Shown here in pieces: positions 56,876 to 64,000 of a DNA stretch of 64,000 nucleotides (the stretch's first letter is position 1; every line of letters starts with the position of its first letter). The notes below the pieces were generated by a model, which did not search any database, was not told where the DNA came from, and saw only the letters and a program-made list of their open reading frames with translations. Position numbers and translations under genes: made by a program. The DNA comes from Bifidobacterium colobi (GTDB lineage: Bacteria; Actinomycetota; Actinomycetes; Actinomycetales; Bifidobacteriaceae). The stretch lies in NCBI RefSeq assembly GCF_018555455.1, contig NZ_JAFEJU010000001.1:496001-560000 (forward strand), in the 5' to 3' direction.

Positions 56876-57922
56876 ATGGTCACCATGAAAGATGTTGGAC
56901 GCGAGGCCGGAGTCTCCGCCATGACGGTTTCCAACGTGCTGCGCGGCAACACGAACGTCACGCCGGAAACGGCGCGCCGCGTACGGGAGGCAGCCGATAA
57001 ACTGCATTACCGGCTCAACACCACCAGCCTGTCCGCACGCAGTCTGCGCGTGTCCACCAGCCGTGGCGGCCGTAATTTCGGCACCATCGGTCTCGCCATC
57101 TTCGAGCTGGACCGTCCTTACCCTTCACAGTTGGCATCGTTGATCTCCCAGGCGGCGGAAAAACGCGGTTATCAGACCGTGGTGCAGGAGACGCGTATCA
57201 ACGCGGACAACGAGCGTTCCATCATCGAACGTGTATCCAACCAGTTCTGCGACGGCCTGATTTTCAGTTCCAGCCGACTGTCGGCGGCGGAAATCGAACA
57301 GCTTTCCAATCATCGACCGACCGTGCTGTTGGATGATGACCGGCCGCAGCATGATATCGACACGATCTTGACGCCCAGTGAAGCCGGCGCGCAGGCCGCC
57401 ATCGAATACCTGTGGGGCACCGGTAAGCGTCGTATCGGCATTATCGGCGGCCTTGGCGAGAGTGTTGACGAGCATGAAACCTTCAACTCCAATGACACTC
57501 GTCACCGCCGTCTGATGGGCTGCCGTAACGCCTTTGAATCGCTTGGTGTGGATTGGATGAGCGTGCCGATTATCGCCACGCCTTGGAATGACGTGGATGC
57601 CCGCAAGGCGATTGTGGCGAACGGCGAACTGGTTCGCTCCTGTGATGCCTTGTTCTGCATGACCGATACCACCGCATTCGGTGTGATTCGAGGCCTGAAA
57701 GACATTGGTCTGAGCGTGCCCGATGATATTGCGGTGATGGGTTTCGATGGCATTGAAATGGGTGCCATTATGACGCCGTCACTGACCACGGTGGCCGTGG
57801 ATATCCCGATGGTGGCGCAACAGGCCGTAGATCTGCTGATCGAGCGTATTGACGACGAATCCGACCGCGACCGCCAACGCATCGTAGCCGACTTCCACAT
57901 CGCCCAGCGCGAATCCGCCTAA
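56876..57922 (+). CDS. LacI-family regulator, orphan
   Basis: This 348-residue protein has a helix-turn-helix (VTMKDVGREAGVSAMTVSNVLRG) and effector-domain motifs (AIEYLWGTGKRRIGIIGG, IAVMGFDGIEMGAIMTPSLTTVAVD). Its neighbours are a decayed glycosidase remnant and the gyrase block, so its original target genes appear lost from this site. It may act elsewhere. Ribosome site AAAGGGG. Terminators at 57973-57993. Confidence 0.92.
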   Translation: MVTMKDVGREAGVSAMTVSNVLRGNTNVTPETARRVREAADKLHYRLNTTSLSARSLRVSTSRGGRNFGTIGLAIFELDRPYPSQLASLISQAAEKRGYQTVVQETRINADNERSIIERVSNQFCDGLIFSSSRLSAAEIEQLSNHRPTVLLDDDRPQHDIDTILTPSEAGAQAAIEYLWGTGKRRIGIIGGLGESVDEHETFNSNDTRHRRLMGCRNAFESLGVDWMSVPIIATPWNDVDARKAIVANGELVRSCDALFCMTDTTAFGVIRGLKDIGLSVPDDIAVMGFDGIEMGAIMTPSLTTVAVDIPMVAQQAVDLLIERIDDESDRDRQRIVADFHIAQRESA

Positions 57923-57972
57923 TAATCAGCGAAAACGGAAATCAGCCGAAGGCTGATTTAGGTAATAAAAAA

Positions 57973-57993
57973 GCGGCCGGTGAGGCCGCTTTT
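57973..57993. terminator. Bidirectional terminator
   Basis: AGCGGCC pairs with GGCCGCT around GGTGA, flanked by A6 and TTTT. A second hairpin, AATCAGCC-GAA-GGCTGATT, lies just upstream near 57941-57959. Confidence 0.85.
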
Positions 57994-58016
57994 GTAGCGT
58001 TATGCGAGCGATGCGA

Positions 58017-58574
58017 TCAGTCGTCGCCCAAGGTCAGGTGCACGCCACCGACCAAGGAGCTGACCACATTGTAGATCAGCGCGATGATGGTGGCCAGCAG
58101 GGTGAACAGCACCACTTCCACGATGGAGAAGATGGTCACACCAGACACCACGGTGGTCAGGGACAGCACATTCTTCAGATCGAAGTCGGCGTTCAGACCG
58201 GTGGCGGACACGATCTGGGTGAGCTGGTTGAACACGCCCACTGCATCCATGAGCAGCCAGATGATGGCGGAAGCCACGATCTGGATAATGGCGCCGGCGA
58301 TGGAGAGCATGAAGGTCACCTTGGCCACGGACCATGCGTCCACGCGGGTCAGGGACAGGCTCATACGGCGGGCACGCGGGGTGCGGCGCACGGTCGGACG
58401 CGACGTGGTGGGAGTGCTGCCGGACGGCAGTGCGGACTCCTCCGGATCGCTAGACACGGAACGGGCCACGCGAGGAGCGCTCTGCTTGGCGCCGATCAGC
58501 GGCTCGACGGTTTCATTCGCGGGGGTTGGGGCTGCGGGCATGACCGGCTCGTTGCCTTCGAGATTCTCGCTCAT
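58017..58574 (-). CDS. DUF3566 membrane protein (Rv0007-like)
   Basis: This 185-residue protein has a disordered Pro/Ser/Arg-rich N-terminus (1-75) followed by two to three transmembrane segments (about 83-175) ending GGVHLTLGDD. It matches the actinobacterial DUF3566 family, encoded directly after gyrA. Function is unknown; a link to envelope or division has been suggested for relatives. A start-proximal AAGGAG is present. Confidence 0.92.
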   Translation of the reverse strand: MSENLEGNEPVMPAAPTPANETVEPLIGAKQSAPRVARSVSSDPEESALPSGSTPTTSRPTVRRTPRARRMSLSLTRVDAWSVAKVTFMLSIAGAIIQIVASAIIWLLMDAVGVFNQLTQIVSATGLNADFDLKNVLSLTTVVSGVTIFSIVEVVLFTLLATIIALIYNVVSSLVGGVHLTLGDD

Positions 58575-58596
58575 CGTTTCTCCTTAAACAGGCTAT

Positions 58597-58626
58597 TGGT
58601 AGCCTCTGCTGTTAGAGAGGCTACCA
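58597..58626 (-). other. Hairpin between gyrA and DUF3566 gene
   Basis: TGGTAGCCTCT pairs with AGAGGCTACCA, 11 bp, with an 8-base loop and no U-tract. It may attenuate read-through or stabilise mRNA. Confidence 0.6.
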
Positions 58627-58643
58627 GCTTTTCAGGACGCGGC

Positions 58644-61358
58644 TCACGCCTCGTCCGTGTTGTTCACATTCTCGCCGGATTGCGGGGTTTCAGCGGCCTC
58701 CTGAGCAGCCTCAGCGGACTGCGCTGCATCAGCAGCAGTCTCAGCAGACTCCTCTTCCGCAGGCTCATCCTTTTCCTCGTTGCGCGCGATGGACAGGATT
58801 TCGTCGCCCTTGTCTGGCTTGGCGAAGGTCACGCCTTGCGTGGTGCGGCCGGTGCGGTTGACTTCGTCCACGTTGGAGCGAATCACCTTGCCGGACTTCA
58901 TGATGGCCATCACCTGATCGTCTTCGGAGACCACCAGCGCGCCCACCAGGGAGCCTCGGCCTTCGACCAGCTGCACGGCCTTGACGCCGAGGCCGTTGCG
59001 GCCCTGCAGACGGTATTCCGAAATGGCGGTGCGCTTGGCGAAGCCCTCGTTGGTGACCACGAACAGGTCCTTGTCGGAGTCGGCGGGCACCACGTCCATG
59101 GCCAGCAGCTCGTCGCCGGCACGGAACTTCATGCCCTGCACGCCGGCGGTCTGGCGGCCCATCGGGCGCAACTGCTCGTCATCGGCCTGGAACTTCAGGC
59201 TCATGCCAAGCTTGGAGACCAAGATGATGTCATCCTCGGCGTTGCACAGTGCGGCACCGATCAGCTCGTCAGCGTTCTCGCCGTTCTCATCAGCCATCAG
59301 GCGCACGGCGATCAGACCACCCTGACGAGGGGAATCATACTCAGCCAGCGGCGTCTTCTTGACCTTGCCGGAGCGGGTGGCGAGCACCAAGTACTTGGCC
59401 ACCTCGTAGTTCGGGATGGACAGCACGGCCTGAATCTGCTCGTCCGGCGCGAACTGCAGCAGGTTGGCCACATGCTGGCCCTTGGAGTCGCGCGAACCTT
59501 CCGGCAGCTCGTAGGCCTTGATGCGGTACACGCGGCCCTTGTTGGTGAAGAACAGCAGCCAGTTGTGCGTGGAGGTCAGGAAGAAGTGATCGACCACGTC
59601 GTCCTCGCGCAACTTGGTGCCCTTGATGCCCTTGCCGCCGCGGTGCTGGGCGCGGTACTCGTCGGCCTTGGTGCGCTTGATGAAACCGGAGTGGGTCACG
59701 GTGACCACCACGTTCTCTTCGGCAATCAGGTCTTCGACGTTCATCTCACCGGAGAACGGCAGGATCTTGGTACGGCGTTCGTCACCGTACTTGGCCACGA
59801 TCTCGTCGAGCTCGTCGCCGATGATCTTGCGCTGACGTTCCGGACGGGCCAGAATGTCGATGTAATCGGCGATCTTGCGCTGCAGTTCCTCATGTTCGGC
59901 CACGATCTTGTCGCGGTTCATGCGGGTCAGCGTGCGCAGCTGCATGGCCAGAATGGCGTCGGCCTGCACCTGATCGATGTCGAGCAACTGCATCAAGCCG
60001 GTGCGTGCGGCATCGGTGTCTTCGGATGCGCGAATCAAGGCGATGACCTCGTCGAGCATGTCGAGGGCCTTCAGGTAACCCTGCAGGATGTGATCGCGTT
60101 CCTCGGCCTCGCGCTTCAGGTAAGCGGTACGGCGGGCGATCACGTCAAGCTGGTGGTCCACCCAGTGGCGGATGAATGCGTCTAGGGACAGCGTGCGCGG
60201 CACACCATCGACCAATGCCAGCATGTTGGCACCGAAGGTCTGCTGCAGCTGGGAGTGCTTGTACAGGTTGTTCAGCACCACCTTCGGCACGGCGTCGCGC
60301 TTCAGTACGAGCACAAGACGCTGGCCGGTACGGCCGGAGGTTTCGTCACGCATGTCGGCGATGCCTTGGATCTTGCCGTCGCGCACAGCCTCGCGAATGG
60401 AGACGACCAAGCGGTCCGGGTTCACCTGATACGGCAGCTCGGTGACCACCAGGCACATACGGCCGTTGATTTCCTCGGTGTTGACCACGGCGCGCATGGT
60501 GATCAGGCCGCGACCGGTACGGTAGGCCTGTTCGATGCCCTTGTGGCCAAGGATGGTGGCGCCGGTGGGGAAGTCCGGTCCCTTGATGATGCGGATCAGA
60601 TTGTCCAGCAGCTCTTCGCGGCTGGCATCCGGATGTTCCAGCGCCCAGTGCACGCCTTCGGCCACCTCACGCATGTTGTGCGGCGGGATGTTGGTTGCCA
60701 TACCGACGGCGATGCCTGCGGAACCGTTAACCAGAAGGTTCGGGAAGCGGGCCGGCAGCACGGTCGGCTCCTGGGTCTTGCCATCGTAGTTCGGCACGAA
60801 ATCGACGGTGTCCTTGTCGATGTCGCGCACCATTTCCATGGCGAGCGGGGCCATACGGCATTCGGTGTAACGCATGGCTGCTGCCGGATCGTCACCGGGG
60901 GAGCCGAAGTTACCTTGGCCGTCGACCAGCAAGTAACGCATCGACCAGGATTGTGCCATGCGCACGAGGGTGTCGTAGATGGCGGCATCGCCGTGCGGAT
61001 GGTACTTACCCATCACATCGCCGACTACGCGGGAGCACTTGTTGTAGCCACGGTCGGGACGGTAGCCGCCGTCGTACATCGCGTAAATCACACGACGATG
61101 CACCGGCTTCATGCCGTCGCGCACATCCGGCAGGGCGCGCTCCACAATCACGGAAAGCGCGTACGCCAGATAGGATTCGCGCATCTCCTGCTGCAGATCC
61201 TTGCGCTGGATACGTTCGCCGGTCATGAGTCCGTAGTCGGTGTTGTCGGCTTCCTGCGGGCTCAGCGGTTCCATCGAGCCGTCAGGCGTGAACTGCTCGT
61301 CGGTGCCGTCGGCGTTGTCGTTGACACCGCCCGGGGTGTTATTCGTTTCGTCTGCCAC
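58644..61358 (-). CDS. gyrA: DNA gyrase subunit A
   Basis: This 904-residue protein has a catalytic Tyr164 in AMRYTE, the quinolone-determining region HGDAAIYD (122-129), and C-terminal beta-pinwheel repeats to about residue 855 with a gyrase-type [10 protein letters not shown]-like box (RGGKGIKG). An acidic Ala/Glu-rich tail follows. The N-terminal extension of about 40 residues is longer than in E. coli. The position matching E. coli Ser83 is Ala125, while the Asp87 equivalent (Asp129) is kept. It follows gyrB by 104 bp. Confidence 0.97.
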   Translation of the reverse strand: MADETNNTPGGVNDNADGTDEQFTPDGSMEPLSPQEADNTDYGLMTGERIQRKDLQQEMRESYLAYALSVIVERALPDVRDGMKPVHRRVIYAMYDGGYRPDRGYNKCSRVVGDVMGKYHPHGDAAIYDTLVRMAQSWSMRYLLVDGQGNFGSPGDDPAAAMRYTECRMAPLAMEMVRDIDKDTVDFVPNYDGKTQEPTVLPARFPNLLVNGSAGIAVGMATNIPPHNMREVAEGVHWALEHPDASREELLDNLIRIIKGPDFPTGATILGHKGIEQAYRTGRGLITMRAVVNTEEINGRMCLVVTELPYQVNPDRLVVSIREAVRDGKIQGIADMRDETSGRTGQRLVLVLKRDAVPKVVLNNLYKHSQLQQTFGANMLALVDGVPRTLSLDAFIRHWVDHQLDVIARRTAYLKREAEERDHILQGYLKALDMLDEVIALIRASEDTDAARTGLMQLLDIDQVQADAILAMQLRTLTRMNRDKIVAEHEELQRKIADYIDILARPERQRKIIGDELDEIVAKYGDERRTKILPFSGEMNVEDLIAEENVVVTVTHSGFIKRTKADEYRAQHRGGKGIKGTKLREDDVVDHFFLTSTHNWLLFFTNKGRVYRIKAYELPEGSRDSKGQHVANLLQFAPDEQIQAVLSIPNYEVAKYLVLATRSGKVKKTPLAEYDSPRQGGLIAVRLMADENGENADELIGAALCNAEDDIILVSKLGMSLKFQADDEQLRPMGRQTAGVQGMKFRAGDELLAMDVVPADSDKDLFVVTNEGFAKRTAISEYRLQGRNGLGVKAVQLVEGRGSLVGALVVSEDDQVMAIMKSGKVIRSNVDEVNRTGRTTQGVTFAKPDKGDEILSIARNEEKDEPAEEESAETAADAAQSAEAAQEAAETPQSGENVNNTDEA

Positions 61359-61429
61359 TGATTACCATTCCTTTGGTGTGTTAAAAAGCTCAAACGCGGT
61401 CTCTCCCTCGTCACCGCTTCGCGGTGCCA

Positions 61430-61449
61430 CCTCCCTCGTCAGAGGGAGG
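61430..61449. repeat. CCTCCCTC-GTCA-GAGGGAGG hairpin between gyrB and gyrA
   Basis: A perfect 8-bp stem with a 4-base loop lies 13 bp after the gyrB stop. A second small hairpin, CCGCTTCGCGG, lies beside it. It belongs to the CTCCCTC family. Confidence 0.65.
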
Positions 61450-61462
61450 CTGGGGGATTCCG

Positions 61463-63553
61463 TCAGGCGTCAATCCAGCGGACGTTCTTGGCGTTGCGTT
61501 GGATGAAGAGTCGGCGGGGTTCCACTTCGTCGCCCATCAGCATCGAGAAGGTCTCATCGGCCGCTGCGGCGTCTTCGATGTGCACCTGCTTCAGAATGCG
61601 GTGTTCGGGGTCCATGGTGGTCTCCCACAGCTCCTGATAGCTCATCTCACCCAAACCCTTGTAACGCTGGATGCCTTCGCCCTTGGGCAGCTGACGTCCC
61701 TTGGCCTTGCCTTCGGCGAGTACGCGGTCGCGCTCGGCATCGGTGTAGACGAAGTCGTGCGGCCCCTTGGTCCACTTCAGTCGGTACAGCGGCGGCATGG
61801 CCACGTAGACATAGCCGGCGGTGATCATCGGACGCATGTAGCGGAAGAACAGGGTCAGGTTCAGGGTGGCGATGTGGGCACCGTCCACATCGGCATCAGC
61901 CATGATGATGACTTTGTGGTAGCGAACCTTGGAGAGGTCGAAGTCCTCGCCGTAGCCGCCACCGACCGCGGTGATCAGTGATTCGATGGTGTCGGACTTC
62001 ATCATGCGATCCAAGCTGGCACGCTCGGTGTTGAGGATCTTGCCTCGAAGCGGCAGAATGGCCTGGGTGATCGGATTGCGGCCCTGAATGGCGGAGCCGC
62101 CTGCGGAATCACCCTCCACGATGAACAGCTCGCACTCTTCAGGGTTGCTGGACTGGCAGTCCTTGAGCTTGTCCGGCATGCCGGCGGATTCGAAGATGGA
62201 CTTGCGGCGCGTGTTCTCGCGAGCCTTCTTGGCTGCCAGACGGGCGCGGGAGGCTTCGATGGCCTTCTGGATGATGTTCTTGGCCTCGGCCGGGTGGGCG
62301 TCGAACCAGTCGCCGAGCTTGTCGGTCATCACGCGCTGTACGAAGGTCTTGGCTTCGGAGTTGCCGAGCTTGGTCTTGGTCTGGCCTTCGAACTGCGGGT
62401 TGGTGAGTTTCACGGAGATCACGGCGGTCAGGCCTTCGCGCACGTCGTCGCCGGAGAGGTTCTCATCCTTGTCTTTGAGGATGCCTTTCTCGCGGGCGTA
62501 ACGGTTGACCAGCGAAGTCAGTGCCGCACGGAAGCCTTCCTCGTGGGTACCGCCTTCGGTGGTGGAGATGGTGTTGGCGAAGGTGTGCACGGCCTCGGAG
62601 TAGGCGGTGGTCCATTGCATGGCCAGTTCGGCGGAGATGCCGAGCTTCAGATCCTCGGCTTCGAAGCTGATGACTTCCTCTTCCACCGGGTTGGCCTTGC
62701 GTACCTTGACCAGATAGTCCACGTAGTCTTTGATGCCGTTCAGGTACTGGTAGGTCACGGTCTGGTGGGTTTCGCCGGCATCCGGCACGTTGTCGCCAGC
62801 CACTTCGTCGCCGGCCTGATCGGCTTCACGCAGATCGGTAAGGCTGATTTTCAGGCCCTTGTTGAGGAACGCCATCTGCTGGAAGCGGGAGCGCAGGGTC
62901 TCGAAGTCGTAGACGGTGGTCTCGAAGATCTTCGGATCGGCCCAGAAGGTCACGGAAGTACCGGTGGACTCGCCTTCGGCCATGGGCTCGCCCTGCTTCA
63001 GGGGAGCGGTGGGATGCTGGTCGATGTAGGTCTGGGTCCAGTGGAAGCCCTGGCGGCGCACTTCGATGTCCACACGGGTGGAGAGTGCGTTCACCACGGA
63101 GATGCCCACACCGTGCAGACCGCCGGAGACGGCGTAGCCGCCGCCACCGAACTTGCCGCCGGCGTGCAGCTTGGTCATCACGGTCTCGACGCCGGAGACG
63201 CCTTCGCCGGGCACCTCGTCGACCGGGATGCCTCGGCCGTCGTCCACCACGCGAATGCCGTTGTCCGGCAGAATGGTGACTTCGATATGGCTGGCGTATC
63301 CGGCCAGCGCCTCATCGACCGAGTTGTCGACGATCTCGTAGACCAGGTGGTGCAGGCCGCGCGGACCGGTGGAACCGATGTACATACCCGGGCGGATACG
63401 CACGGCTTCCAAACCTTCCAACACCCTCAGATCAGAGGCCTCATAATGTTCGGGGGCCATGGATTCGTCGAGTTCGCCTTCAGTGAGTTCCGCATTATTG
63501 ATATGCTCTGCAGCCGCCTTCAGCTGCTCCTCTTTGCTGGTTTCGTCTGCCAA
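61463..63553 (-). CDS. gyrB: DNA gyrase subunit B
   Basis: The protein is 696 residues from a TTG start. The GHKL ATPase has VYEIVDNSVDEA (Glu73, Asn77) and GVGISVVNALS; the TOPRIM domain has EGDSAGGSA and DADVDGAHI; the C-terminus ends RNAKNVRWIDA. With GyrA it introduces negative supercoils. TTG at 63551-63553 follows GGAAGGAAG and gives MADETSKEEQ, whereas the in-frame ATG at 63658 has no ribosome site and would add 35 unlikely residues. Confidence 0.95.
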   Translation of the reverse strand: MADETSKEEQLKAAAEHINNAELTEGELDESMAPEHYEASDLRVLEGLEAVRIRPGMYIGSTGPRGLHHLVYEIVDNSVDEALAGYASHIEVTILPDNGIRVVDDGRGIPVDEVPGEGVSGVETVMTKLHAGGKFGGGGYAVSGGLHGVGISVVNALSTRVDIEVRRQGFHWTQTYIDQHPTAPLKQGEPMAEGESTGTSVTFWADPKIFETTVYDFETLRSRFQQMAFLNKGLKISLTDLREADQAGDEVAGDNVPDAGETHQTVTYQYLNGIKDYVDYLVKVRKANPVEEEVISFEAEDLKLGISAELAMQWTTAYSEAVHTFANTISTTEGGTHEEGFRAALTSLVNRYAREKGILKDKDENLSGDDVREGLTAVISVKLTNPQFEGQTKTKLGNSEAKTFVQRVMTDKLGDWFDAHPAEAKNIIQKAIEASRARLAAKKARENTRRKSIFESAGMPDKLKDCQSSNPEECELFIVEGDSAGGSAIQGRNPITQAILPLRGKILNTERASLDRMMKSDTIESLITAVGGGYGEDFDLSKVRYHKVIIMADADVDGAHIATLNLTLFFRYMRPMITAGYVYVAMPPLYRLKWTKGPHDFVYTDAERDRVLAEGKAKGRQLPKGEGIQRYKGLGEMSYQELWETTMDPEHRILKQVHIEDAAAADETFSMLMGDEVEPRRLFIQRNAKNVRWIDA

Positions 63554-63734
63554 CAGGCTTCCTTCCGTAACTACCAGGTCAGCCTTGCAAATCTCGTCTT
63601 TTGCAGGGGCGATATGGCTTAAGAGGCCCGTAAAGGGCTCTTCTAGCCTTTTGACCATACTGCATGTGATTTTACTCGTTTAGCCCGACGAGCGCCATAG
63701 CGAGGCTTTTATTGCTTTCCGCCTTTGTCGACCA

Positions 63735-64000
63735 TCACTTCCGCTTGGCCCATTTGCGCGAGTATCCCACGGCCGGTCCGGTCACGCGTATTTCGTTGAT
63801 GGTCAGTCCTTGGAGATTGCCGCGTATGGTTTCGGTCAGCTGAGGAATCAGATACGTCAGCTGCGTGGCCCAAACCGTCGATTCGGCGCGAATCGTCAGC
63901 ACGCCGTCGGTGAAGTCCGCCACCGCTGTATGAGCGGCGATGCCGGCGCCTACCACTTGATCCCAGTGGGTTCTCAATTGCGCAAGCTTCAGGTTGGTGC
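63735..64000 (-). CDS. DciA-like protein (DUF721), partial
   Basis: The window edge cuts the gene, so only about 88 C-terminal residues are visible. The reading frame stays open to the edge (TNLKLAQLRTHWDQVVG at the left). WDQVVG...HT...DGVLTIRAESTVWATQL is the DUF721/DciA core. DciA-type proteins help load the replicative helicase. The position between recF and gyrB is the usual actinobacterial one. Confidence 0.85.
   Translation of the reverse strand, partial: TNLKLAQLRTHWDQVVGAGIAAHTAVADFTDGVLTIRAESTVWATQLTYLIPQLTETIRGNLQGLTINEIRVTGPAVGYSRKWAKRK

Overview
The window looks like a piece of a Bifidobacterium chromosome, most likely of the B. longum / B. breve group. This rests on remembered family resemblance, not a search. 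The grounds are high-GC DNA with AAGGAG-type ribosome sites; an actinobacterial gene set (DUF3073, DUF3566, DciA, short actinobacterial GyrB); carbohydrate loci made of LacI regulators, GPH permeases and cytoplasmic glycosidases; and a gluconate operon ending in gnd. No transposase, integrase, phage gene or CRISPR array was seen.

Layout. 1-658 is non-coding and holds a dense cluster of DnaA-box-like 9-mers followed by an alternating array of short palindromic units. 659-7038 is core: rhomboid protease, a small membrane protein, glycogen phosphorylase, a sterol-carrier-like protein, DUF3073 and trpS. 7245-10594 is bracketed by two inverted copies of a 204-bp composite repeat that enclose an AbiEi/DUF559-like protein and an amidohydrolase. 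10808-17688 carries putP, a ThrE-type exporter and ppc. 17936-27837 is a sugar locus: a LacI regulator, two GPH permeases and a 1566-residue GH2 enzyme, tied together by five matching operator-like sites. 27948-31500 is a redox block: a thioredoxin-reductase-like protein fused to a glutaredoxin-like tail, AhpC, and a divergent carbonic anhydrase. 31626-36479 holds an FHA-FHA-ABC transporter, a CNNM/CorC-type protein and a Dps. 37061-40990 is the gluconate operon gntP-gntK-gnd with a divergent FadR-type regulator. 41062-43878 holds a YgjP-like metalloprotease and a GH20 hexosaminidase.

44095-44291 carries tRNA-Ile and tRNA-Ala. After them come an OatA-like acyltransferase bracketed by two matching hairpins, a DUF5692 membrane protein preceded by two TTGAC-N5-GTCAA sites, a macro-domain/VWA gene pair, gdhA, a lacZ-lacI divergon, a decayed glycosidase remnant beside a third LacI, and then (all on the minus strand) DUF3566, gyrA, gyrB and the 3' part of a DciA-like gene.

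The order dciA-gyrB-gyrA-DUF3566-tRNA-Ile-tRNA-Ala resembles the origin-proximal block known from Mycobacterium. It implies that recF-dnaN-dnaA and the usual oriC lie just beyond position 64000. Here the block is opened by sugar genes and other accessory genes. The least explained material is non-coding: several families of precise palindromes recur between genes.
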